Below, piece after piece: positions 16,978 to 25,029 of a stretch of DNA of 64,000 nt; the first letter of the stretch is position 1, and each line of letters begins with the position of its first letter. A program made the position numbers and the translations under genes. Below the pieces are notes generated by a model. That model saw only the letters and a program-made list of their open reading frames with translations. It ran no database searches and was not told the origin of the DNA. Source of the DNA: Leisingera sp. ANG-M1 (GTDB lineage: Bacteria; Pseudomonadota; Alphaproteobacteria; Rhodobacterales; Rhodobacteraceae); NCBI RefSeq assembly GCF_000813745.1, contig NZ_JWLC01000005.1, forward strand, positions 235,115-299,114, written 5' to 3'.

Positions 16978-17370
16978 GTGGCCATCAAGCTGCTGTTGCG
17001 CGGGCTGCCCGGCGAATACGCCGTGTCGCGGCTTGCGCCCGGTGCCGCCGTGCCCGCGTGGGCCGGCGGGCCGGGGCTGGTCAATGTCACCCATGCCGAA
17101 GATGAAATCTCGGTGGTCTGCCTGGCAGAACGGGTGCCTGAAGGCACTGAAAGCTCTGCGGGCTGGGCGGCGTTTCAGGTTTCTGATCTCTATGATTTCG
17201 ACGCGCCGGGCGTAGTCCTGTCCGCTGTGCGGCCCGTCTCGGAAGCCGGGCTCGGGGTCTTTGCCATCTCGACCTTCTACCGGGACTATCTGCTGGTCCG
17301 GAAAACGGAGCTGGCGGCGGCTCAAGACGCATGGCGGGCGGCTGGGCATCAGGTGAAAGTCCGGGGCTAG
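16978..17370 (+). CDS. ACT-domain protein of unknown function
   Basis: Protein of 130 residues with a pattern like the CASTOR/ACT-type small proteins: an N-terminal GLPGEYAVSRLAPGAAVP segment, ISVVCLAERVPEG, then a second half with VSEAGLGVFAISTFYRDYLLV, the conserved core of this family. ACT domains usually bind amino acids. Its place immediately after argF (GTG start 2 bases past the stop, CGAGGG as ribosome-binding site inside argF) makes an amino-acid-sensing role plausible, but this is inference. There is no enzymatic domain and no membrane segment. Confidence 0.78.
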   Translation: MAIKLLLRGLPGEYAVSRLAPGAAVPAWAGGPGLVNVTHAEDEISVVCLAERVPEGTESSAGWAAFQVSDLYDFDAPGVVLSAVRPVSEAGLGVFAISTFYRDYLLVRKTELAAAQDAWRAAGHQVKVRG

Positions 17371-17390
17371 GCTGCTGAGTTTTGCGTGCG

Positions 17391-17477
17391 GGGCGGGGAG
17401 CTCTCCCGCCTGCCGCGGGCCATTCCATGGAATGGCCCTTGCCAGTTGGGCGTGGCGCCGGGCCTATGGCCCGGCGC
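17391..17477 (+). repeat. Two-hairpin intergenic element, copy 1
   Basis: Consists of an edge GGAGCTCTCCCGCC, a perfect 22-base palindrome at 17417-17438 (left half GGGCCATTCCA), a linker TTGCCAGTTGGGCGTG, and a second hairpin with arms GCGCCGGGCC (17455-17464) and GGCCCGGCGC (17468-17477). The same architecture recurs at 21299, 40248, 43254 and, inverted, 56951. It occupies the gap between the ACT-domain and isochorismatase genes. Confidence 0.72.
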
Positions 17478-17592
17478 ATTGCGTCTGACGCGGCGGAAGT
17501 GCTCTGAAGCTCAGCGGCAGCGGGGATTGGGCTGGTCACCGCCGCGCGGCTCTGCAACTCTTGCGCCGGTATTCAGACGCGAGGGAATTTTC

Positions 17593-18168
17593 ATGGACCG
17601 GACCACAGCTTTGCTGATTGTCGACATGCAGCAGGAGATGGCCAATGTGACCGCCTCCGGGCGCCAGCGGGCCAATCCGCAGGCGGAAGACAGGATTGCG
17701 GAACTGGCCGCAGCTTTCCGTGCGGCCGGGCTGCCCGTCGTGCATGTGATGCATGACGATCCGCGCCCCGAAAGCAAGTTCCGCCGTGATCTGCCCAGCG
17801 GCCAGCCAATGGCATGCGCCGCCCCGGCAGAGGGCGAGGCGGTGTTCTGGAAAACCGGCTCCTCCGGGTTCACCGGCACCGGGCTGGAGCAGCATCTGCG
17901 CCAGGACGGCATCACCCGGCTGGTGATCGCGGGCGGGGTTGCAGCCTTCTGCGTCAACTCGACAGCCCGCTCAGCGGCCAATCTGGGGTTTGGAATCCAG
18001 GTTGTGGAGGATGCGCTGATCGCCTTTGACATGCCGGCCCGGAAAGGCGGCATGCTGGATGCGGAACAGGTGCTGGAAGTGACACTGTCGGCGCTGCATG
18101 CCGGATTCGGCCCGGTGCTGCCCGCCTCGGAGGTGCTTGCGCAGCTGCCGGCTGCCGCACCGGCCTGA
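17593..18168 (+). CDS. Isochorismatase-like cysteine hydrolase
   Basis: Protein of 191 residues of the isochorismatase/nicotinamidase fold. The catalytic triad is visible: Asp11 in LLIVDMQ, Lys87 in VFWKTGSSGF and Cys120 in GGVAAFCVNSTARSAANLGF. The pattern LVIAGGVAAFCV is the standard nucleophile loop. The start at 17593 is supported by GAGGG 9-13 bases upstream and by the family N-terminus; the frame extends further upstream through a repeat element, which is not coding. The natural substrate (amide, carbamate or isochorismate-like) cannot be named. It is monocistronic, 96 bases ahead of the dehydrogenase homologue. Confidence 0.86.
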   Translation: MDRTTALLIVDMQQEMANVTASGRQRANPQAEDRIAELAAAFRAAGLPVVHVMHDDPRPESKFRRDLPSGQPMACAAPAEGEAVFWKTGSSGFTGTGLEQHLRQDGITRLVIAGGVAAFCVNSTARSAANLGFGIQVVEDALIAFDMPARKGGMLDAEQVLEVTLSALHAGFGPVLPASEVLAQLPAAAPA

Positions 18169-18264
18169 GCCCGGTATAGGATGCAAGGATTTGCCCTTGC
18201 CGCCTCTTGAACCGGAGCTCTTCTGCCGCCAGCTTTCTGAAGTCGGAACAGCGGAGGCCTTGCA

Positions 18265-18984
18265 ATGGCGCAGACATCAACAAAACCGGTTGCACTGATT
18301 GTAGGGGCGGGGGCGGGGCTGTCGGCCTCCTTTGCCCGGGCGCTGGCGGGAGCGGGCTACGCGCTGCATCTCACCGCGCGCGGAACTGGCAAGCTGGAAG
18401 CACTTGCCGCCGAAACAGGTGCAGAGCTGCACCAGCTGGACGGCACCGATGCGGAGGGCATCAGCAAGCTTGTCGAGAGTTTGCCGGGTGATCTGAGGGT
18501 GGCCTGCTACAACCCTTCGGCCCGGGTGCGCGGGCCATTGACTGAACTAGACCCGGACGCCGTCCGCAAGGCGGTGGAGGTCACTGCCCATGGCGCTTTC
18601 TTGCTAGGGCAGGCGGCAGCGCGGCGGATGCTGATGCAACAGCCCGCGGAGGGGCGGCTCGGGACGATCCTTTTCACCGGCGCTTCGGCTGGGGTCAAAG
18701 GCTTTGCCCAGTCGGCGCCTTTTGCCATGGGCAAGTTTGCGCAGCGTGGGCTGGCGCAGGCAATGGCGCGGGAGCTGCATCCCAAAGGCATCCATGTGGC
18801 CTGGGTCAATATTGATGGAGGCATCCGCAATGCTTCGCGCCCCGAGCGGGTGGAGGCTGCGGACAACCCGGACAGCATGCTCGACCCGTATGCAATTGCG
18901 CAGGAGTACATGCATCTGATCAACCAGAACCGCTCAGCCTGGAGTGACGAGCTGGTTCTGCGGCCCTGGGTCGAAAGATTCTGA
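18265..18984 (+). CDS. Short-chain dehydrogenase/reductase homologue lacking the catalytic tyrosine
   Basis: Rossmann-fold protein of 239 residues of the SDR superfamily. The nucleotide-binding loop is VGAGAGLSASFARALA (a TGxxxGxG variant) and a CYNPSARVRGP segment stands where NAG motifs usually occur. TGASAG carries the likely catalytic Ser (about 141). The YxxxK motif reads FAMGK at 153-157, with Phe instead of Tyr. The rest (ARELHPKGIHVAWVNIDGGI) is typical. Loss of the tyrosine argues against ordinary SDR catalysis; either another residue substitutes or the protein is non-catalytic. It ends at a strong terminator shared with pit. Confidence 0.84.
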   Translation: MAQTSTKPVALIVGAGAGLSASFARALAGAGYALHLTARGTGKLEALAAETGAELHQLDGTDAEGISKLVESLPGDLRVACYNPSARVRGPLTELDPDAVRKAVEVTAHGAFLLGQAAARRMLMQQPAEGRLGTILFTGASAGVKGFAQSAPFAMGKFAQRGLAQAMARELHPKGIHVAWVNIDGGIRNASRPERVEAADNPDSMLDPYAIAQEYMHLINQNRSAWSDELVLRPWVERF

Positions 18985-18994
18985 GCAGCCCAAA

Positions 18995-19031
18995 AGAAAG
19001 CCCCCGCGGCCGGATGGCGCGGGGGCTTTCT
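18995..19031. terminator. Bidirectional rho-independent terminator
   Basis: AGAAAGCCCCCGC (18995-19007) pairs with GCGGGGGCTTTCT (19019-19031), separating the convergent SDR and pit genes. Confidence 0.9.
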
Positions 19032-19050
19032 GTGTTGGGTGCAGAGCGGA

Positions 19051-20532
19051 TCAGCCGACGATGCTGTTCAGCAGCAGGTAGATCACGGCCGACAGCAGCG
19101 CCGCTGCGGGCACGGTGATCACCCAGGCGGCGACGATGGTCATGAAGTGGCTGCGGCGCACCAGCTTGCGGCGGCGGCGTTCCTCTGGCGCAATCCGCTT
19201 GGCCTCGGGGCGGCCTGCGGCGGATTTCTTCAGGCGGCGCTCCATGTGCCATTCGCGGAAGAAGCCGACGCCGAACACCGCGCCCACCGCGATATGGGTG
19301 GAGGAGACCGGCAGGCCCAGCCAGCTGGCGACAATCACGGTGATCGCGGCCGACAGCGACACGCAGTAAGCGCGCATCGGGTTCAGCTTGGTGATCTGGC
19401 TGCCGACCATGCGGATCAGCTTGGGGCCGAACAAGAACAGGCCGAAAGAAATGCCGAAGGCGCCGATCACCATCACCCAGGTCGGGATCGCAACCTTGGA
19501 GGCAAAGTCGCCGAACTCGGTGGCATGCACGATGGCGGCCAGCGGTCCGACTGCGTTGGCAACATCATTGGCGCCATGGGCAAAGGACAGAAGGCCCGCA
19601 GAGATCACCAGCGGCAGGCCGAACAGCGCTTTCAGCGACTTGTTGCGGTTTTCCATGCCTTCGGACTGGCGCTTGATCAGCGGCGCGGTGATGACATAGG
19701 CCAGCGCACCGGCTGCGGCACCGATCAAGAGCGCGGTCTGCAGGTCGATCTTGATGATTTTCTTCAGGCCTTTGAGGGCCAGGTAGGCGCCAAAGGCCCC
19801 GGCCATGATGCCCACCAGCACCGGCACCCAGCGGCGGGCGGCGGCGATCTTGTCGTCCTGATAGATGATCTTGGCCTTGATGAAGGCCAGGAACAGAGCG
19901 GCGATCACCCCGCCCAGCACCGGCGAGATCACCCAGCTGGCGGCGATCTTGCCCATGGTGGGCCAGTTCACGGCTGCGGTGCCCGCGGCGGCAACGCCTG
20001 CGCCCAGCACGCCGCCGACCACCGAATGGGTGGTGGAGACCGGCGCGCCGACCCAGGTTGCCAGGTTCACCCACAGCGCCGAGGAGATCAGCGCCGCCAT
20101 CATCGCCCAGATGAAGATGCTGCCATTGGCAACAGCGGCGGGGTCGATAATGCCTTTGGAAATGGTCGAGACCACATCGCCGCCCGCCAGGAGCGCGCCT
20201 GCGCTTTCGCAGATGGCGGCAATTACAATGGCGCCGCCCATGGTCAGCGCGTTGGCGCCCACGGCCGGCCCCATGTTGTTGGCAACGTCGTTGGCGCCGA
20301 TGTTGATCGCCATATAAGCGCCGAACGCGGCGGCGGCGATCACCACCATGCTCATCGCCGAGCCGCCGAAGAAGACGCCCGCGGCGAGGCCGGCCAGCAC
20401 GATGAAGGCCAGCGCGATGCCGGGCGCCACCAGCGGGCGGGAGACATAGGCTGTGGCCAGTTCAAGCTGGGAGATCCGGTTCAGATCCTTGTCCAGCGTG
20501 TTCCATTGGGTGCGCTGCGGTGCATCGCTCAT
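19051..20532 (-). CDS. pit: Inorganic phosphate transporter, Pit family
   Basis: Low-affinity phosphate (metal-phosphate) symporter in the inner membrane. The protein has 493 residues, around ten to twelve hydrophobic segments, and the two family signatures in an internal duplication: GANDVANNMGPAVG in the first half and GANDVANAVGPLAA in the second. APVSTTHSVVGG and LPVSSTHIAVGA are the paired substrate-loop motifs. A charged cytoplasmic stretch (about 430-460, RRLKKSAAGRPEAKR) precedes the last helices. A palindromic, Pho-box-like site lies 67-82 bases before the start, suggesting phosphate-dependent control. No phoU-like gene is adjacent. Confidence 0.94.
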   Translation of the reverse strand: MSDAPQRTQWNTLDKDLNRISQLELATAYVSRPLVAPGIALAFIVLAGLAAGVFFGGSAMSMVVIAAAAFGAYMAINIGANDVANNMGPAVGANALTMGGAIVIAAICESAGALLAGGDVVSTISKGIIDPAAVANGSIFIWAMMAALISSALWVNLATWVGAPVSTTHSVVGGVLGAGVAAAGTAAVNWPTMGKIAASWVISPVLGGVIAALFLAFIKAKIIYQDDKIAAARRWVPVLVGIMAGAFGAYLALKGLKKIIKIDLQTALLIGAAAGALAYVITAPLIKRQSEGMENRNKSLKALFGLPLVISAGLLSFAHGANDVANAVGPLAAIVHATEFGDFASKVAIPTWVMVIGAFGISFGLFLFGPKLIRMVGSQITKLNPMRAYCVSLSAAITVIVASWLGLPVSSTHIAVGAVFGVGFFREWHMERRLKKSAAGRPEAKRIAPEERRRRKLVRRSHFMTIVAAWVITVPAAALLSAVIYLLLNSIVG

Positions 20533-20598
20533 CGTCGCATTCCTGATTCCGAGGTCTGCGCACGCGCCTAACGCCGCTCGGGTAGCGGTTCAAGCGTT

Positions 20599-20614
20599 TG
20601 ACATAAAAATGTCA
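20599..20614. promoter_or_regulatory. Palindromic / Pho-box-like site upstream of pit
   Basis: TGACAT-AAAA-ATGTCA is a perfect inverted repeat. Read as direct repeats it gives TTGACAT, ATGTCAC and CTTTTAC at 11-base spacing, close to the CTGTCAT/CTGTCAC units of alphaproteobacterial Pho boxes. It sits between the Nudix stop and pit, 67 bases before the pit start. PhoB binding is an inference. Confidence 0.5.
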
Positions 20615-20622
20615 CATAACTT

Positions 20623-21081
20623 TTACAATTGGCGAAGCACGTCCTGTAGCTGCGGCTCATGCACCAGGGTTGCAGCCTGTTCCGGGCGCATCCACTGCCG
20701 CGTGCGCTCGGCGGACTCCGGGTAGTCGTCCGAGAGCTGTTCCACTTCGGCGGCAAAAATCAGCGTGGTCACCGGCTCATCGGCGCCGTTATCGCGGCGC
20801 TTGATGTAGTTGTATTCGCCAATCGGCTTTTGCGAGATGCTGGCCTTTTTGACGCCGGCTTCTTCCCAGGCCTCCTGCAGAGCAGAATCCGGACCGTCCT
20901 TACCCTCGATCGGCCAGCCCTTGGGGATGATCCAGCGGCCGGTGCCGCGGCTGGTGACCATCAGCACCTCCTTGCCATCGGCGCAGGTGCGGTAGCACAG
21001 CGCAGCAACTTGCAGGCGGTTCGGTCTCTTCAGCATCGGCCTGAGGATTTCCTCCCAGGCGCGGGTCAGGGTGCGGGTCAT
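20623..21081 (-). CDS. Nudix hydrolase (diphosphoinositol-polyphosphate-hydrolase-like)
   Basis: Protein of 152 residues with a near-canonical Nudix box: GWPIEGKDGPDSALQEAWEEAGV (about 55-77), in which the usual REU triplet is QEA while the metal-binding EExG core is kept. WIIPKGWP before the box and the overall size are typical of the DIPP/MutT-like bacterial enzymes that hydrolyse diphosphate bonds in nucleotides or polyphosphates. The N-terminal basic region (KRPNRLQVAALCYRT) follows the family pattern. It is transcribed toward pit, with 90 bases between them; pit may have its own promoter there. The exact substrate is unknown. Confidence 0.88.
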   Translation of the reverse strand: MTRTLTRAWEEILRPMLKRPNRLQVAALCYRTCADGKEVLMVTSRGTGRWIIPKGWPIEGKDGPDSALQEAWEEAGVKKASISQKPIGEYNYIKRRDNGADEPVTTLIFAAEVEQLSDDYPESAERTRQWMRPEQAATLVHEPQLQDVLRQL

Positions 21082-21298
21082 GTCTGCTCAGCCTTTGATG
21101 TTGGGTTGGCCCCGTTTTCTGTGTGAATCTGTGGGAAAGTAAGTGTGCTTGCCCGGAATTTCAAGGTTGCCGTCCGGGTTGTGCCGGAATGGGGCGCCGC
21201 CGCGGACCGTTTCAGCGCACAGGTTCCGGATCCGGCCAGTATAGCAAGGGAAAGTGAAGGGGCGCTTAAGCCGGAGCGTGCCCCCTGTGCCGGAGCCA

Positions 21299-21382
21299 GG
21301 GAGGGCTCCCGCCGGCGGGTTTGCGCATCAATGATACGCCGCCCGCCGTTGGGCCGCGCAGCGCGCCTGCGGCGCGCTGCGC
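21299..21382 (+). repeat. Two-hairpin intergenic element, copy 2
   Basis: GGGAGGGCTCCCGCC edge, an imperfect hairpin GCGCATCA / TGATACGC, the linker CCCGCCGTTGGGC, then a 12-base perfect stem GCGCAGCGCGCC (21356-21367) / GGCGCGCTGCGC (21371-21382) with a TGC loop. It abuts the 3' end of hrpB. The remainder of the gap 21082-21387 shows no gene. Confidence 0.7.
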
Positions 21383-21387
21383 CCCGC

Positions 21388-23835
21388 TTACTTGCGCCGT
21401 TTCGCTCTCAGGGTCGGGTCTTCCTGGGTGGGATCTTCGGGCCAGGGGTGCTTGGGGTATTGCGCGCGCATATCCTTGCGCACGTCGGCATAGGAGCCGG
21501 CCCAGAAGCCGGGCAGGTCGCGGGTGATCTGGATCGGGCGCTGGGCGGGAGACAGGAGGGTGATCTTCAACGGCACACCGCCGACGGAGGGATGGCGGCT
21601 GACGCCGAACAGCTCCTGCAGGCGGACGGCGATCTCCGGCACTTCCAGCGCATAGTCGATCGGGATCTTGCGGCCTAGTGGAGTAACAAAGCTGCCCGGC
21701 GCTTCGCGGTCCAGAAGCTGGGTCTGCTCCCAGCTGAGTGCGGCTGTGAGCGCGGGCAAAGGGTCGAAGCGTTTCCAGTCCTCCGCGGATCTCACGCCAT
21801 CCAGCATCGGCAGCAGCCAGTCTTCCAGCCGTTCTGTCAGTCCCGGAATGGAGAAGTCCGGCAGATCATGGCCTTCCGCCCGTACCAGCTCAACCCGCGA
21901 GGCCAACCGGGCTGCAGCGCCGCTCAGCCGCAGGCCCAGGTCCCGGACGCCCTCCAGCATGGCTTCCGCCACCGCATCACCGGGGACATCTTTCCAGATC
22001 CGGTCGTCCAGTGCGATGGCGCCAAGCCGCTCCTGCTGGCGTGCCACCACCCGGCGGTCGCGTTTGGACCACGCACAGGTGTCGTGCCAGGCGATCTGGT
22101 CCGCGAACAGCGCGCGGATTTCGCCCTGGGAGATCTGCGCGGCCATGCGGATCTTTGCCTCGCGCGGGTTGCCATCAGTGTCCAGCGCCACGATGAAGGG
22201 CGCGCCTGCCAGCATGTCGCCGCCTTCCAGCACCGCGCCCTTGCCGCCCGACAGCACAAACCTTGGCGTATCGCCCTTTCGCCGCTGGCCGATGCGGTCG
22301 GGGTAGGCAAGCGCTGCCATCGCGGCAGCCGGCAGGCCCGCGTCGCGGCGGCCCGCCTGTTTCTCCAGGCGCCGGGCCTCGCTTTTGATCCGCTCCACCA
22401 CGGGGCGGTTCAACTGATAGGGGCGGGAGCGTTCAAACCCTTTAGGGTCCTTCAGGGCTTGCAGCCGCAAGGACAGATCCGAAGGTGCGCCGCGCAGCGG
22501 GTCGCGTTCGCCCAGAAGCGCAGCCAAAGGCGCCGCAGATGGACCACCCGTCAGCAGCATATGGCCAAGACGCGGGTGCAAAGGCAGAGCGGACAGCGCT
22601 TTTCCGTGCTCTGTGATCCGCCCCTGCGCATCGAGCCCGCCCAGCATGCGCAAGAGCGCCTGCGCCTCAGCCATAGCGCCCGCAGGCGGCTGGGTCAGGA
22701 AGGAGAGGTCCTCCGGCGAAGCGCCCCACAGCGCCAGCTCCAGCGCCAGGCCGGTGAGGTCGGCGCTTTCGATCTCTGCTGGAGGAAAACCCATCAGCGC
22801 GCCTTCTTCGCCCTTGGTCCACAGCCGGTAGCAGATGCCCTCAGACACGCGGCCGGCACGGCCCTGGCGCTGGGTCGCCTCGGCGCGGGTGACTTTCTCA
22901 GTCACTAGCCTTGACATGCCGGAGCCGGGATCAAACCGTGCGCGCCGGGCCTGGCCCATATCCACAACAACACGGATGTCCTGAATGGTCAGCGAGGTCT
23001 CGGCAATCGAGGTGGCCAGCACCACCTTGCGGCCTTGCGGCTCGGGCTGGATCGCGGCGCGCTGCTCGGCAAAGGGCAGGGCGCCGAACAAGGGCCGGAT
23101 ATGGCAGTGGGCTGGCAGGCGTTTTTCCAGCGCGCCGGCGGTGCGGCGAATTTCGCCCTCGCCGGGCAGGAACACCAGAATGCCGCCGCCGGTGGCCTTG
23201 GTGTCCCGCTCGGCCTGCACGACCAGATCGGCCAGTGCATCCAGGCGTCGGGCTTGCGCAGGCAGGGGCTTCTCCAGCCAGCGGGTCCCGACCGGAAAGC
23301 TGCGGCCTTCGGAGGTCACCATCGGCGCCTCCATCAGCGCCGCCACCGGTCCTGCGTCCAGTGTCGCCGACATCGCCAGCAGGATCAGGTCGTCGCGCAG
23401 GGCGCCGGCGACCTCCAGGCACAGGGCCAGGCCGAGATCGGCGTTCAGCGAACGTTCGTGGAATTCGTCAAAGATCACCGCCCCGACGCCGGGCAGGTCC
23501 GGATCGGATTGCAGCATCCGGGTCAGGATGCCTTCGGTCACCACTTCGATTTTGGTTGCCTTGGAGACCTTGGCATCGCCGCGCACCCGGTAGCCGACGG
23601 TCTGCCCGGCTTTCTCACCCAGAGTCTCCGCCATCCGTTCTGCCGCGGCACGGGCGGCCAGGCGGCGGGGCTCCAGCATCACGATACGGCCCTGGGTCAG
23701 CCCGGCCTCCAGCATCGCCAAGGGAACCCGTGTGGTCTTGCCTGCGCCCGGCGGCGCCTGCAGCACGGCGCGGCTGCAGGTGCGCAGCGCATCCAGCAAT
23801 TCGGGGAGGGCGTCTTCGATCGGCAATCTGGTCAT
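21388..23835 (-). CDS. hrpB: ATP-dependent helicase HrpB
   Basis: DEAH-box-type RNA/DNA helicase of 815 residues. Motif I is LQAPPGAGKTT (about 29-39), motif II DEFHERS, motif III SATLD and motif VI is represented by QRQGRAGR. The C-terminal HrpB-specific region follows a helicase-associated domain and ends in basic residues (TLRAKRRK). The start MTRLPIEDALPELLDAL at 23835 is the conserved family N-terminus; ten upstream codons have no match. Its cellular role is poorly defined; in some proteobacteria HrpB-like helicases act in mRNA processing. It is divergent from meaB. Confidence 0.95.
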   Translation of the reverse strand: MTRLPIEDALPELLDALRTCSRAVLQAPPGAGKTTRVPLAMLEAGLTQGRIVMLEPRRLAARAAAERMAETLGEKAGQTVGYRVRGDAKVSKATKIEVVTEGILTRMLQSDPDLPGVGAVIFDEFHERSLNADLGLALCLEVAGALRDDLILLAMSATLDAGPVAALMEAPMVTSEGRSFPVGTRWLEKPLPAQARRLDALADLVVQAERDTKATGGGILVFLPGEGEIRRTAGALEKRLPAHCHIRPLFGALPFAEQRAAIQPEPQGRKVVLATSIAETSLTIQDIRVVVDMGQARRARFDPGSGMSRLVTEKVTRAEATQRQGRAGRVSEGICYRLWTKGEEGALMGFPPAEIESADLTGLALELALWGASPEDLSFLTQPPAGAMAEAQALLRMLGGLDAQGRITEHGKALSALPLHPRLGHMLLTGGPSAAPLAALLGERDPLRGAPSDLSLRLQALKDPKGFERSRPYQLNRPVVERIKSEARRLEKQAGRRDAGLPAAAMAALAYPDRIGQRRKGDTPRFVLSGGKGAVLEGGDMLAGAPFIVALDTDGNPREAKIRMAAQISQGEIRALFADQIAWHDTCAWSKRDRRVVARQQERLGAIALDDRIWKDVPGDAVAEAMLEGVRDLGLRLSGAAARLASRVELVRAEGHDLPDFSIPGLTERLEDWLLPMLDGVRSAEDWKRFDPLPALTAALSWEQTQLLDREAPGSFVTPLGRKIPIDYALEVPEIAVRLQELFGVSRHPSVGGVPLKITLLSPAQRPIQITRDLPGFWAGSYADVRKDMRAQYPKHPWPEDPTQEDPTLRAKRRK

Positions 23836-24046
23836 GACCCGCCTTATCGCCAAAGGCGGCGGCAAGGTCTAGCCGGGCAATGTGCTGCGCTGATTGCGCA
23901 AACCAGCCGGGCCGTGGCGCTTTTGCCGCGTTTTCCAGAGCCCCGCCTCCTGTAGAGTGCGCGGCGCAAGGCGGACCGCGCAGCTGGCTCTGGACATTTC
24001 CGGCAGGCTTGCGCCAAGGTCCGCCCATCACGACAGGAAGGCGCGC

Positions 24047-25024
24047 ATGGATACCGAACAGCTGAGCGAAAAGATCTTGACCGGAGACCGCAGGGCCCTG
24101 GCCCGCGCCATCACCCTGGTGGAAAGCGGCCGCGAGGATCACCGCGCCAAGGCGGGCGAACTGCTGTCGATGCTGGCCAAGCACAAGCGCCAGTCGCTGC
24201 GTATCGGCCTGTCGGGCACGCCCGGGGTGGGCAAATCCACCTTCATCGAAAGCTTCGGCATGCTGCTCACCAGCCTCGGCCTGCGGGTGGCAGTGCTGGC
24301 GGTGGACCCGAGCTCGGCGCGTTCCGGCGGCTCGATCCTGGGCGATAAGACCCGGATGGAGCGCCTCAGCCGCGAGAAGAACGCCTTTATCCGTCCCTCG
24401 CCGAGCCAAAGCCACCTGGGCGGCGTCGCCCGCCGCTCGCGCGAGGCGGTTGCCCTGTGCGAGGCGGCCGGGTTCGACGTGGTGCTGATCGAAACCGTCG
24501 GCGTTGGACAGTCGGAAACCGTGGTGGCCGAGATGTCGGACCTGTTCCTGCTGCTGCTGGCGCCTGCGGGCGGCGATGAGCTTCAGGGGGTGAAGCGCGG
24601 CATCATGGAGATGGCCGACCTCATCCTGGTGAACAAGGCCGATGGCGCGCTGAAGCCCGTCGCAACCCGTACCTGTGCCGACTATGCGGGCGCTTTGCGG
24701 CTGCTGCGCAAGCGGCAGCAGGACCCCGAGGATTTTCCCAAGGCGCTGATGGTCTCGGCTGTCGAGGAGCACGGGCTTGAGCAGGCTTGGGAGGAAATGC
24801 AGGCGCTGACCGCGTGGCGCAAGGAAAACGGCCATTGGGAGCGCCGCCGCTCCGATCAGTCCTGCTACTGGTTTGATCAGGAAGTGCGCCAGGCGCTGCT
24901 GGCGCGGCTGCATACGGCAGGCGCCCAGGCCGCGATGGCGGAGCTGTCCACCCTGGTGGCCGCGGGGGCATTGACCCCGGCGGCAGCGGCAGAACAGATG
25001 CTGCAGGACCATCTGAAAGGCTGA
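24047..25024 (+). CDS. meaB: Methylmalonyl-CoA mutase-associated GTPase MeaB
   Basis: G3E-family GTPase that protects and reactivates B12-dependent methylmalonyl-CoA mutase, related to ArgK. The 325 residues contain the P-loop GTPGVGKSTF (about 56-65), LAVDPSSARSGGSILGDKTRM, the switch region ETVGVGQSE and base-recognition NKAD. AGGDELQGVKRGIMEMAD is a MeaB family signature. The ATG at 24047 follows a good AGGAAGG. The mutase itself is not in the window. An alpha/beta-hydrolase-like gene follows after 5 bases, suggesting cotranscription. Confidence 0.95.
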   Translation: MDTEQLSEKILTGDRRALARAITLVESGREDHRAKAGELLSMLAKHKRQSLRIGLSGTPGVGKSTFIESFGMLLTSLGLRVAVLAVDPSSARSGGSILGDKTRMERLSREKNAFIRPSPSQSHLGGVARRSREAVALCEAAGFDVVLIETVGVGQSETVVAEMSDLFLLLLAPAGGDELQGVKRGIMEMADLILVNKADGALKPVATRTCADYAGALRLLRKRQQDPEDFPKALMVSAVEEHGLEQAWEEMQALTAWRKENGHWERRRSDQSCYWFDQEVRQALLARLHTAGAQAAMAELSTLVAAGALTPAAAAEQMLQDHLKG

Positions 25025-25029
25025 GGCGC

